A DNA stretch of 64,000 bases from Pseudorasbora parva (lineage: Eukaryota > Chordata > Actinopteri > Cypriniformes > Gobionidae), in NCBI RefSeq assembly GCF_024679245.1, contig NC_090196.1, positions 9,946,361 to 10,010,360 on the forward strand, given 5' to 3'. Under the pieces are notes generated by a model, which searched no databases, was not told where the DNA came from, and worked only from the letters and a program-made list of their open reading frames with translations. Made by a program: the position numbers and the translations under genes. Positions 1-12,648 of this stretch are shown one piece after another (position 1 is the first letter of the stretch; every line of letters begins with the position of its first letter).

Positions 1-655
1 ACTATTACTGTATTTATTAACAAGTCATTTTACTGTACAGTTTTGGAGAAAAGTACAGTCAATATCGCCCCAATATTAATTGAAGCACTTACACTGTCCA
101 ATTTTCAAAAATTCATAAAACTCTTTCCTTACATTCTGTCATTTGAAATTTGTTCAGAGAGACCCTGAATATTACTGTATTTATTTACAAGTATTTTTAC
201 TGTACAGTTTTGGAGGAAAGTGCAGTCAAACTCACCCCAAAATTCATTCAAGCACTTACAGTCCAATTTTCAAATATATCATAAAAATCTTTCCTTTATA
301 GGTCTGCTCATTCTGTCCTTTGACATTTGTTCAGAGTGACCCTGACTATTACTGTATTTATGTACAAGTCATTTTACTGTATAGTTTTAGAGAAAAGTAC
401 AGTCCAATTTGCCCCAAAATTCATTCAAGCACTTGCACTGTCCAATTTCAACAATTCATAAAACTCTTTCCTTCATAGGTTTTCTCATTCTGTCATTTGA
501 AATTTGTTCAGAGAGACCCTGAATATTACTGTATTTATTTACAAGTATTTTTACTGTATAGTTTTGGAGGAAAGTGCAGTCAAACTCTCCCCAAAACTCA
601 TTCAAGCACTTATAGTCCAATTTTCAAAAATATCATAAAAATCTTTCCTTTATAG

Positions 656-1743
656 GTTTGCTCATTCTGTCCTTTGATATTTGTTCAGAGTGACCCTGAC
701 TATTACTGTATTTATGTACAAGTCATTTTACTGTATAGTTTTAGAGAAAAGTACAGTCCAATTTGCCCCAAAATTCATTCAAGCACTAGCACTGTCCAAT
801 TTTCAACAATTCATAAAACCCTTTTCCTTTATAGGTTTGCTCATTCTGTCATTTGATATTTGTTTAGAGTGACACTGACAATTACTGTATTTATTTACAA
901 GTAATTTTACTGTATATTGTTGGAGAAAAGTGCAGTCAAACTGCAAATAATCTGTCTATTCAAACACTTACACTGTCCAATTTCAAAAAATTCATAAAAA
1001 TCTTTCCTTTATTTCCTTTATAGGTTTGCTCATTCTGTCATTTGATATTTGTTTAGAGTGACCATGACTATTACTGTATTCATGTAAAAGTCATTTTACT
1101 GTATAGTTTTAGAGAAAAGTACAGTCAAATTTGCCCCAAAAGTAATTCAAGCAAGTGCACTCTCCAATTTTCGACAATCCATAAAAATATTTTCTTTATA
1201 GTTTTGCTCATTCTGTCATTTGATATTTGTTTAGAGTGACCCTGACTATTACTGTATTTATTAACAAGTCATTTTACTGTACAGTTTTGGAGAAAAGTAC
1301 AGTCAATATCGCCCCAATATTAATTGAAGCACTTACACTGTCCAATTTTCAAAAATTCATAAAACTCTTTCTTTTATAGGCTTTCTCATTCTTTCATTTG
1401 ATATTTGTTTAGAGTGAGCCTTAATATTACTGTATTTATTTACAAGTCATTTTACTGTATATTTTTAGAGAAAAGTACAGTCGAATATGCCCCAAATATC
1501 AACGTGCATTCAAATACTTACACTGTCCCATTTTTTCAAAAATTCATAAACAATTTTTCATCATAGGTTTTCTCATTCTGTCATTTGAAATTTGTTCAGA
1601 GAGACCCTGAATATTACTGTATTTATTTACAAGTATTTTTACTGTATAGTTTTGAAGGAAAGTGCAGTCAAACTCTCCCCAAAATTCATTCAAGCACTTA
1701 CAGTCCAATTTTCAAAAATATCATAAAAATCTTTCCTTTATAG
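656..1743 (+). repeat. Six-monomer higher-order repeat of family A, 1,088 bp
   Basis: One copy of the dominant family A HOR. In order it carries a standard monomer, the GCAAATAATCTG type, the AAGTAATTCAAGCAAG type, the GCCCCAATATTAATTG type, the CGTGCATTCAAA type and a GAGAGACCCTGAATATT type. It then returns to a standard monomer at 1744. The same order recurs at 2648-3734, 8596-9682, 36,023-37,109 and 39,610-40,696, and in the 45,266-bp-shifted copies. Five of the six types also occur at 33,153-34,060. Confidence 0.85.
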
Positions 1744-2114
1744 GTTTGCTCATTCTGTCCTTTGATATTTGTTCAGAGTGACCCTGACTATTACTGTATT
1801 TATGTACAAGTCATTTTACTGTATAGTTTTAGAGAAAAGTACAGTCCAATTTGCCCCAAAATTCATTCAAGCACTTGCACTGTCCAATTTTCAACAATTC
1901 ATAAAACTCTTTCCTTTATAGGTTTGCTCATTCTGTCATTTGATATTTGTTTAGAGTGACCCTGACTATTACTGTATTTATTTACAAGTCATTTTACTGT
2001 ATAGTTTTAGAGAAAAGTTCAGTCCAATTTGCCCCAAAATTCATTCAAGCACTTGCACTGTCCAATTTTCAACAATTCATAAAACTCTTTCCTTTATAGG
2101 ATTGCTCATTCTGC

Positions 2115-4130
2115 CATTTAATATTTGTTGAGAGTGACCCCGACTATTACTGTATTTATGTACAAGTCATTTTACTGTATAGTTTTAGAGAAAAGTACAG
2201 TCGAATATGCCCCAAATATCCACGTGCATTTAAATACTTACACTGTCCCATTTTTTCAAAAATTCATAAACAATTTTACTTCATAGGTTTTCTCATTCTG
2301 TCATTTGAAATTTGTTAAGAGTGACCCTGAATATTACTGTATTTATTTACAAGTATTTTTACTGTATAGTTTTGGAGAAAAGTACAGTCAAACTTGCCCA
2401 AAAATCAAATTGAATTCAAACACTGTACAATTTTCAACAATAAAACCATAACAATATTTTTTTATATAGGTTTGCTCATTCTGTCATTTGATATTTGTTC
2501 AGAGTGACACTGACTATTACTGTATTTATTTACAAGTAATTTTACTGTATAGTTTTGGAGAAAAGTACAGTCAAATTCGCCCAAAAATTAATTCAAGCAC
2601 TTGCACTCTCCAATTTTCAACAATCCATAAAACTCTTTCCTTTATAGGTTTGCTCGTTCTGTCATTTGAAATTTGTTCAGAGAGACCCTGACTATTACTG
2701 TATTTATGTACAAGTCATTTTACTGTATAGTTTTAGAGAAAAGTACAGTCCAATTTGCCCCAAAATTCATTCAAGCACTTCCACTGTCCAATTTTCAACA
2801 ATTCATAAAACTCTTTCCTTTATAGGTTTGCTCATTCTGTCATTTGATATTTGTTCAAAGTGACCCTGACAATTACTGTATTTATTTGCAAGTCATTTTA
2901 CTGTATATTTTTGGAGAAAAGTGCAGTCAAACTGCAAATAATCTGTCTATTCAAACACTTACACTGTCCAATTTCAAAAAATTCATAAAAATCTTTCCTT
3001 TATTTCCTTTATAGGTTTGCTCATTCTGTCATTTGATATTTGTTAAGAGTGACCATGACTATTACTGTATTCATGTAAAAGTCATTTTACTGTATAGTTT
3101 TAGAGAAAAGTACAGTCAAATTTGCCCAAAAGTAATTCAAGCAAGTGCACTCTCCAATTTTCAACAATCCATAAAAATATTTTCTTTATAGTTTTGCTCA
3201 TTCTGTCATTTGATATTTGTTTAGAGTGACCCTGACTATTACTGTATTTATTAACAAGTCATTTTACTGTACAGTTTTGGAGAAAAGTACAGTCAATATC
3301 GCCCCAATATTAATTGAAGCACTTACACTGTCCAATTTTCAAAAATTCATAAAACTCTTTCTTTTATAGGTTTTCTCATTCTTTCATTTGATATTTGTTT
3401 AGATTGAGCCTTAATATTACTGTATTTATTTACAAGTCATTTTACTGTATATTTTTAGAGAAAAGTACAGTCGAATATGCCCCAAATATCAACGTGCATT
3501 CAAATACTTACACTGTCCCATTTTTTCAAAAATTCATAAACAATTTTTCATCATAGGTTTTCTCATTCTGTCATTTGAAATTTGTTCAGAGAGACCCTGA
3601 ATATTACTGTATTTATTTACAAGTATTTTTACTGTATAGTTTTGGAGGAAAGTGCAGTCAAACTCTCCCCAAAATTCATTCAAGGACTTACACTGTCCAA
3701 TTTGCAAAAATTCATAAAAATCGTTCCTTTATAGGTTTGCCCATTCTGCCATTTGATATTTGTTCAAGGGGACCCTGACTATTACTGGATTTATTTACAA
3801 GCCATTTTACTGTATATTTTTGGAGAAAAGGGCAGTCAAACTGCAAATAATCTGTCTACTCAAACATTTACATTGTGTCCAATTTTCAAAAATTCGAAAA
3901 ATCTTTCCTTTATAGGTTTTCTCATTCTGTCATTTAATATTTGTTGAGAGTGACCCCGACTATTACTGTATTTATGTACAAGTCATTTTACTGTATAGTT
4001 TTAGAGAAAAAAACAGTCGAATATGCCCCAAATATTCACGTGCATTTAAATACTTACACTGTCCCATTTTTTCAAAAATTCATAAACAATTTTACTTCAT
4101 AGGTTTTCTCATTCTGTCATTTGAAATTTG
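2115..4130 (+). repeat. 2.0-kb duplicated segment, partner at +5,948 bp
   Basis: This segment is nearly identical to 8063-10078 at a constant offset of 5,948 bp. It includes the type 6-mer HOR and a GAATTC-bearing 183-bp monomer (2287-2469). Differences are isolated, for example the T-run near 2461 is interrupted by an extra A compared with 8409. Homology fades after the TTAAGAG(A/T)GACC site near 4131. Confidence 0.85.
2648..3734 (+). repeat. Type copy of the family A 6-mer higher-order repeat, 1,087 bp
   Basis: Monomer boundaries, each taken at the G that opens the GTTTGCTC (or variant) box, are 2648 (178 bp), 2826 (189 bp, GCAAATAATCTG type with a duplicated TTTCCTTTA tail), 3015 (176 bp), 3191 (179 bp), 3370 (187 bp, CGTGCATT type) and 3557 (178 bp). 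They sum to exactly 1,087 bp. This is the best internal reference for the HOR. Monomer types differ from one another much more than HOR copies do, which is the hallmark of HOR amplification. Confidence 0.88.
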
Positions 4131-4139
4131 TTAAGAGAG

Positions 4140-5575
4140 ACCCTGAATATTACTGTATTTATTTACAAGTATTTTTACTGTATAGTTTTGGAGGAAAGTG
4201 CAGTCAAACTCTCCCCAAAATTCATTCAAGCACTTATAGTCCAATTTTCAAAAATATCATAAAAATCTTTCCTTTATAGGTTTGCTCATTCTGTCCTTTG
4301 ATATTTGTTCAGAGTGACCTTGACTATTACTGTATTTATGTACAAGTCATTTTACTGTATAGTTTTAGAGAAAAGTACAGTCCAATTTGCCCCAAAATTC
4401 ATTCAAGCACTTGCACTGTCCAATTTTCAACAATTCATAAAACTCTTTCCTTTATAGGTTTGCTCATTCTGTCATTTGATATTTGTTTAGAGTGACACTG
4501 ACTATTACTGTATTTATTTACAAGTAATTTTACTGTATAATTTTGGAGAAAAGTACAGTCAAATTCGCCCAAAAATTCATTCAAGCACTTACAGTCCAAT
4601 TTTCAAAAATATCATAAAAATCTTTCCTTTATAGGTTTGTTCATTCTGTCATTTGATATTTGTTTAGAGTGACCCTGACTATTACTGTATGTAGTAACAA
4701 GTCATATTACTGTATAGTTTTGGAGAAAAGTACAGTCAAATTCGCCCCAAAATTTATTCAAGGACTTACACTGTCCAATTTGCAAAAATTCATAAAAATC
4801 GTTCCTTTATAGGTTTGCCCATTCTGCCATTTGATATTTGTTCAAGGGGACCCTGACTATTACTGTATTTATTTACAAGCCATTTTACTGTATATTTTTG
4901 GAGAAAAGGGCAGTCAAACTGCAAATAATCTGTCTACTCAAACATTTACATCGTGTCCAATTTTCAAAAATTCGAAAAATCTTTCTTTTATAGGTTTTCT
5001 CATTCTGTCATTTAATATTTGTTGAGTGTCACCCCGACTATTACTGTATTTATGTACAAGTCATTTTACTGTATAGTTTTAGAGAAAAGTACAGTCGAAT
5101 ATGCCCCAAATATCCACGTGCATTTAAATACTTACACTGTCCCATTTTTTCAAAAATTCATAAACAATTTTGCTTCATAGGTTTTCTCATTCTGTCATTT
5201 GAAATTTGTTAAGAGTGACCCTGAATATTACTGTATTTATTTACAAGTATTTTTACTGTATAGTTTTGGAGAAAAGTACAGTCAAAATTGCCCAAAAATC
5301 AAATTGAATTCAAACACTGTACAATTTTCAACAATAAAACCATAACAATATTTTTTTTATAGGTTTGCTCATTCTGTCATTTGTTATTTGTTTAGAGTGA
5401 CACTGACTATTACTGTATTTATTTACAAGTAATTTTACTGTATAGTTTTGGAGAAAAGTACAGTTAAATTCGCCCAAAAATTAATTCAAGCACTTGCACT
5501 CTCCAATTTTCAACAATCCATAAAACTCTTTCCTTTATAGGTTTGCTCGTTCTGTCATTTGAAATTTGTTCAGAG
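4140..5575 (+). repeat. 1.4-kb duplicated segment, partner at +3,054 bp
   Basis: It aligns with 7194-8629 at offset 3,054. Both carry the CTACTCAAACATTTACAT variant, the GGAGTA/GTAGTA-type monomer, the CACGTG-bearing monomer and the GAATTC monomer. Scattered substitutions (for example CAAAATTG here against CAAACTTG there) make it an older or less homogenised duplication than the 45-kb repeat. Confidence 0.75.
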
Positions 5576-6510
5576 AGACACTGACTATTACTGTATTTAT
5601 TTACAATTAATTTTACTGTATAGTTTTGGAGAAAATTGCAGTCAAACTCTCACCAAAATTCATTCAAGCACTTACAGTCCAATTTTCAAAAATATCATAA
5701 AAATCTTTCCTTTATAGTTTTGCTCGTTGGGTCCTTTGATATTTGTTCAGAGTGACCCTGACTATTACTGTATTTATGTGCAAGTCATTTTACTGTATAG
5801 TTTTAGAGAAAAGTACAGTCAAACTCTCCCCAAAATTCATTCAATCACTTACAGTCCAATTTTGAAATATATCATAAAAATCTTTCCTTTATAGGTTTGC
5901 TCATTCTGTCCTTTGATATTTGTTCAGAGTGACCCTGACTATTACTGTATTTATGTACAAGTCATTTTACTGTATAGTTTTAGAGAAAAGTACAGTCCAA
6001 TTTGCCCCAAAATTCATTCAAGCACTTGCACTGTCCAATTTTTAACAATTCATAAAACTCTTTCCTTTATAGGTTTGCTCATTCTGTCATTTGATATTTG
6101 TTTAGAGTGACCCTGACTATTACTGTATTTATTTACAAGTCATTTTACTGTATAGTTTTAGAGAAAAGTGCAGTCCAATTTGCCCCAAAATTCATTCAAG
6201 CACTTGCACTGTCTAATATTCAACAATTCATAAAACTCTTTCCTTTATAGGATTGCTCATTCTGCCATTTGATATTTGTTTAGAGTGACCCTGACTATTA
6301 CTGTATTTATTTACAAGTCATTTTACTGTATAGTTTTAGAGAAAAGTACAGTCGAATATACCCCAAATATCAACGTGCATTCAAAAACTTACACTGTCCC
6401 ATTTTTTCATAAATTCATAAAAATTTTTACTTTATAGGTTTTCTCATTCTGTCAGTTTAAATTTTTTCAGAGTTACCCTGAATATTACTGTATTTATTTA
6501 CAAGTCATTT
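5575..6510 (+). repeat. About 0.9-kb duplicated segment, partner at +6,138 bp
   Basis: It aligns with 11713-12648 at offset 6,138. A private landmark shared by the two is a monomer whose box reads GCTCGTTGGGT instead of GCTCATTCTGT, together with the CTCTCACCAAAATTC body. Homology ends where the two copies choose different boxes, TACAGTTTTGGAG here and TATAGTTTTAGAG in the partner. Confidence 0.72.
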
Positions 6511-7193
6511 TACTGTACAGTTTTGGAGAAAAGTACAGTCAATATCGCCCCAATATTAATTGAAGCACTTACACTGTCCAATTTTCAAAAATTAATAAAA
6601 CTCTTTCCTTTATAGGTTTTCTCATTTTTTCATTTGATATTTGTTTAGAGTGACCCTTAATATTACTGTATTTATTTACAAGTCATTTTACTGTATATTT
6701 TTAGAGAAAAGTACAGTCGAATATGCCCCAAATATCAACGTGCATTCAAATACTTACACTGTCCCATTTTTTCAAAAATTCATAAACAATTTTACTTCAT
6801 AGGTTTTCTCATTCTGTCATTTGAAATTTGTTCAGAGAGACCCTGAATATTACTGTATTTATTTACAAGTATTTTTACTGTATAGTTTTGGAGGAAAGTG
6901 CAGTCAAACTCTCCCCAAAATTCATTCAAGCACTTACAGTCCAATTTTCAAAAATATCATAAAAATCTTTCCTTTATAGGTTTGCTCATTCTGTCCTTTG
7001 ATATTTGTTCAGAGTGACCCTGACTATTACTGTATTTATGTACAAGTCATTTTACTGTATAGTTTTAGAGAAAAGTACAGTCCAATTTGCCCCAAAATTC
7101 ATTCAAGCACTTGCACTGTCCAATTTCAGCAATTCATAAAACTCTTTCCTTCATAGGTTTTCTCATTCTGTCATTTGAAATTTGTTCAGAGAG

Positions 7194-8629
7194 ACCCTGA
7201 ATATTACTGTATTTATTTACAAGTATTTTTACTGTATAGTTTTGGAGGAAAGTGCAGTCAAACTCTCCCCAAAATTGATTCAAGCACTTATAGTCCAATT
7301 TTCAAAAATATCATAAAAATCTTTCCTTTATAGGTTTGCTCATTCTGTCCTTTGATATTTGTTCAGAGTGACCCTGACTATTACTGTATTTATGTACAAG
7401 TCATTTTACTGTATAGTTTTAGAGAAAAGTACAGTCCAATTTGCCCCAAAATTCATTCGAGCACTTGCACTGTCCAATTTTCAACAATTCATAAAACTCT
7501 TTCCTTTATAGGTTTGCTCATTCTGTCATTTGATATTTGTTTAGAGTGACACTGACTATTACTGTATTTATTTACAAGTAATTTTAATGTATAATTTTGG
7601 AGAAAAGTACAGTCAAATTCGCCCAAAAATTCATTCAAGCACTTACAGTCCAATTTTCAAAAATATCATAAAAATCTTTCCTTTATAGGTTTGTTCATTC
7701 TGTCATTTGATATTTGTTTAGAGTGACCCTGACTATTACTGTATGGAGTAAAAAGTCATTTTACTGTATAGTTTTGGAGAAAAGTACAGTCAAATTCGCC
7801 CCAAAATTCATTCAAGGACTTACACTGTCCAAATTGCAAAAATTCATAAAAATCGTTCCTTTATAGGTTTGCCCATTCTGCCATTTGATATTTGTTCAAG
7901 GGGACCCTGACTATTACTGTATTTATTTACAAGCCATTTTACTGTATATTTTTGGAGAAAAGGGCAGTCAAACTGCAAATAATCTGTCTACTCAAACATT
8001 TACATTGTGTCCAATTTTCAAAAATTCGAAAAATCTTTCCTTTATAGGTTTTCTCATTCTGTCATTTAATATTTGTTGAGAGTGACCCCGACTATTACTG
8101 TATTTATGTACAAGTCATTTTACTGTATAGTTTTAGAGAAAAGTACAGTCGAATATGCCCCAAATATCCACGTGCATTTAAATACTTACACTGTCCCATT
8201 TTTTCAAAAATTCATAAACAATTTTACTTCATAGGTTTTCTCATTCTGTCATTTGAAATTTGTTAAGAGTGACCCTGAATATTACTGTATTTATTTACAA
8301 GTATTTTTACTGTATAGTTTTGGAGAAAAGTACAGTCAAACTTGCCCAAAAATCAAATTGAATTCAAACACTGTACAATTTTCAACAATAAAACCATAAC
8401 AATATTTTTTTTTATAGGTTTGCTCATTCTGTCATTTGATATTTGTTCAGAGTGACACTGACTATTACTGTATTTATTTACAAGTAATTTTACTGTATAG
8501 TTTTGGAGAAAAGTACAGTCAAATTCGCCCAAAAATTAATTCAAGCACTTGCACTCTCCAATTTTCAACAATCCATAAAACTCTTTCCTTTATAGGTTTG
8601 CTCGTTCTGTCATTTGAAATTTGTTCAGA
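7194..8629 (+). repeat. Partner of the 3,054-bp-offset duplication
   Basis: Second copy of 4140-5575. It contains the GGAGTAAAAAG version of the usual GTAGTAACAAG monomer and a CACGTG monomer at 8169-8174. It overlaps the start of the 8063-10078 duplication, so this part of the array is a mosaic of successive duplications. Confidence 0.75.
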
Positions 8630-10078
8630 GAGACCCTGACTATTACTGTATTTATGTACAAGTCATTTTACTGTATAGTTTTAGAGAAAAGTACAGTCCA
8701 ATTTGCCCCAAAATTCATTCAAGCACTTCCACTGTCCAATTTTCAACAATTCATAAAACTCTTTCCTTTATAGGTTTGCTCATTCTGTCATTTGATATTT
8801 GTTCAAAGTGACCCTGACAATTACTGTATTTATTTGCAAGTCATTTTACTGTATATTTTTGGAGAAAAGTGCAGTCAAACTGCAAATAATCTGTCTATTC
8901 AAACACTTACACTGTCCAATTTCAAAAAATTCATAAAAATCTTTCCTTTATTTCCTTTATAGGTTTGCTCATTCTGTCATTTGATATTTGTTAAGAGTGA
9001 CCATGACTATTACTGTATTCATGTAAAAGTCATTTTACTGTATAGTTTTAGAGAAAAGTACAGTCAAATTTGCCCAAAAGTAATTCAAGCAAGTGCACTC
9101 TCCAATTTTCAACAATCCATAAAAATATTTTCTTTATAGTTTTGCTCATTCTGTCATTTGATATTTGTTTAGAGTGACCCTGACTATTACTGTATTTATT
9201 AACAAGTCATTTTACTGTACAGTTTTGGAGAAAAGTACAGTCAATATCGCCCCAATATTAATTGAAGCACTTACACTGTCCAATTTTCAAAAATTCATAA
9301 AACTCTTTCTTTTATAGGTTTTCTCATTCTTTCATTTGATATTTGTTTAGATTGAGCCTTAATATTACTGTATTTATTTACAAGTCATTTTACTGTATAT
9401 TTTTAGAGAAAAGTACAGTCGAATATGCCCCAAATATCAACATGCATTCAAATACTTACACTGTCCCATTTTTTCAAAAATTCATAAACAATTTTTCATC
9501 ATAGGTTTTCTCATTCTGTCATTTGAAATTTGTTCAGAGAGACCCTGAATATTACTGTATTTATTTACAAGTATTTTTACTGTATAGTTTTGGAGGAAAG
9601 TGCAGTCAAACTCTCCCCAAAATTCATTCAAGGACTTACACTGTCCAATTTGCAAAAATTCATAAAAATCGTTCCTTTATAGGTTTGCCCATTCTGCCAT
9701 TTGATATTTGTTCAAGGGGACCCTGACTATTACTGGATTTATTTACAAGCCATTTTACTGTATATTTTTGGAGAAAAGGGCAGTCAAACTGCAAATAATC
9801 TGTCTACTCAAACATTTACATTGTGTCCAATTTTCAAAAATTCGAAAAATCTTTCCTTTATAGGTTTTCTCATTCTGTCATTTAATATTTGTTGAGAGTG
9901 ACCCCGACTATTACTGTATTTATGTACAAGTCATTTTACTGTATAGTTTTAGAGAGAAAAACAGTCGAATATGCCCCAAATATTCACGTGCATTTAAATA
10001 CTTACACTGTCCCATTTTTTCAAAAATTCATAAACAATTTTACTTCATAGGTTTTCTCATTCTGTCATTTGAAATTTG
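8063..10078 (+). repeat. Partner of the 5,948-bp-offset duplication
   Basis: Second copy of 2115-4130, including a full 6-mer HOR at 8596-9682 that matches 2648-3734. One visible difference is CAACATGCATTC here against CAACGTGCATTC there, near 9440. Confidence 0.85.
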
Positions 10079-11712
10079 TTAAGAGTGACCCTGAATATTA
10101 CTGTATTTATTTACAAGTATTTTTACTGTATAGTTTTGGAGAAAAGTACAGTCAAACTTGCCCAAAAATCAAATTGAATTCAAACACTGTACAATTTTCA
10201 ACAATAAAACCATAACAATATTTTTTTTATAGGTTTGCTCATTCTGTCATTTGATATTTGTTCAGAGTGACACTGACTATTACTGTATTTATTTACAAGT
10301 AATTTTACTGTATAGTTTTAGAGAAAAGTACAGTTCAATTTGCCAAAAAATTAATTCAAGCACTTGCACTCTCCAATTTTCAACAATCCATAAAACTCTT
10401 TCCTTTATAGGTTTGCTCGTTCTGTCATTTGAAATTTGTTCAGAGAGACCCTGACTATTACTGTATTTATTTACAATTCATTTTACTGTATAGTTTTGGA
10501 GAAAAGTGCAGTCAAATTCGCCCCAAAATTCATTCAAGCACTTACACTGTCCAATTTTCAAAAATTCATAAAAATCTTTCCTTTATAGGTTTGCACATTC
10601 TGTCATTTGATATTTGTTCAAAGTGACCCTGACAATTACTGTATTTATTTGCAAGTCATTTTACTGTATATTTTTGGAGAAAAGTGCAGTCAAACTGCAA
10701 ATAATCTGTCTATTCAAACACTTACACTGTCCAATTTAAAAAAATTCATAAAAATCTTTCCTTTATTTCCTTTATAGGTTTGCTCATTCTGTCATTTGAT
10801 ATTTGTTTAGAGTGATCATGACTATTACTGTATTCATATAAAAGTCATTTTACTGTATAGTTTTAGAGAAAAGTACAGTCAAATTTGCCCCAAAAGTAAT
10901 TCAAGCAAGTGCACTCTCCAATTTTCAACAATCCATAAAAATATTTTCTTTATAGTTTTGCTCATTCTGTCATTTGATATTTGTTTAGAGTGACCCTGAC
11001 TATTACTGTATTTATTTACAAGTAATTTTACTATATAATTTTGGAGAAAAGTACAGTCAAATTCGCCCAAAAATTCATTCAAGCACTTACAGTCCAATTT
11101 TCAAAAATATCATAAAAATCTTTCCTTTATAGGTTTGTTCATTCTGTCATTTGATATTTGTTTAGAGTGACCCTGACTATTACTGTATGTAGTAACAAGT
11201 CATTTTACTGTATAGTTTTGGAGAAAAGTACAGTCAAATTCGCCCCAAAATTCATTCAAGGACTTACACTGTCCAATTTACAAAAATTCATAAAAATCGT
11301 TCCTTTATAGGTTTGCCCATTCTGCCATTTGATATTTGTTCAAGGGGACCCTGACTATTACTGTATTTATTTACAAGCCATTTTACTGTATATTTTTGGA
11401 GAAAAGGGCAGTCAAACTGCAAATAATCTGTCTATTCAAACATTTACATTGTGTCCAATTTTCAAAATTTCGAAAAATCTTTCCTTTATAGGTTTGCTCA
11501 TTCTGTCATTTAATATTTGTTTAGAGCGACCCCGACTATTACTGTATTTATGTACAAGTCATTTTACTGTATAGTTTTAGAGAAAAGTACAGTCGAATAT
11601 GCCCCAAATGTCCACGTGCATTCAAATACTTACACTGTCCCATTTTTTCAAAAATTCATAAACAATTTTACTTCATAGGTTTTCTCATTCTGTCATTTGA
11701 AATTTGTTCAGA

Positions 11713-12648
11713 GTGACCCTGAATATTACTGTATTTATTTACAAGTAATTTAACTGTATAGTTTTGGAGAAAATTGCAGTCAAACTCTCACCAAAATTCA
11801 TTCAAGCACTTACAGTCCAATTTTCAAAAATATCATAAAAATCTTTCCTTTATAGTTTTGCTCGTTGGGTACTTTGATATTTGTTCAGAGTGACCCTGAC
11901 TATTACTGTATTTATGTGCAAGTCATTTTACTGTATAGTTTTAGAGAAAAGTACAGTCAAACTCTCCCCAAAATTCATTCAATCACTTACAGTCCAATTT
12001 TGAAATATATCATAAAAATCTTTCCTTTATAGGTTTGCTCATTCTGTCCTTTGATATTTGTTCAGAGTGACCCTGACTATTACTGTATTTATGTACAAGT
12101 CATTTTACTGTATAGTTTTAGAGAAAAGTACAGTCCAATTTGCCCCAAAATTCATTCAAGCACTTGCACTGTCCAATTTTCAACAATTCATAAAACTATT
12201 TCCTTTATAGGTTTGCTCATTCTGTCATTTGATATTTGTTTAGAGTGACCCTGACTATTACTGTATTTATTTACAAGTCATTTTACTGTATAGTTTTAGA
12301 GAAAAGTTCAGTCCAATTTGCCCCAAAATTCATTCAAGCACTTGCACTGTCCAATTTTCAACAATTCATAAAACTCTTTCCTTTATAGGATTGCTCATTC
12401 TGCCATTTGATATTTGTTTAGAGTGACCCTGACTATTACTGTATTTATTTACTAGTCATTTTACTGTATAGTTTTAGAGAAAAGTACAGTCGAATATGCC
12501 CCAAATATCAACGTGCATTCAAAAACTTACACTGTCCCATTTTTTCATAAATTCATAAACAATTTTACTTTATAGGTTTTCTCATTCTGTCAGTTTAAAT
12601 TTGTTCAGAGTGACCCTGAATATTACTGTATTTATTTACAAGTCATTT
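11713..12648 (+). repeat. Partner of the 6,138-bp-offset duplication
   Basis: Second copy of 5575-6510. It carries the rare GCTCGTTGGGT box near 11,860, which is followed by ACTTTG here and CCTTTG in the partner. Confidence 0.72.

Noticed and set aside
1000..1030. Splice acceptor or TATA-like signals (TTTCCTTTATAG) and AATAAA-like sites in family A
   Set aside because: They occur in nearly every monomer as part of the repeat, with no partner donor sites or coding exons.
2550..2600. CENP-B box-like half site ATTCGCCCCAAAATTCA in family A
   Set aside because: It fits the TTCG....A half of the CENP-B core but lacks the essential CGGG half. I found no monomer with both halves, so it is not called.
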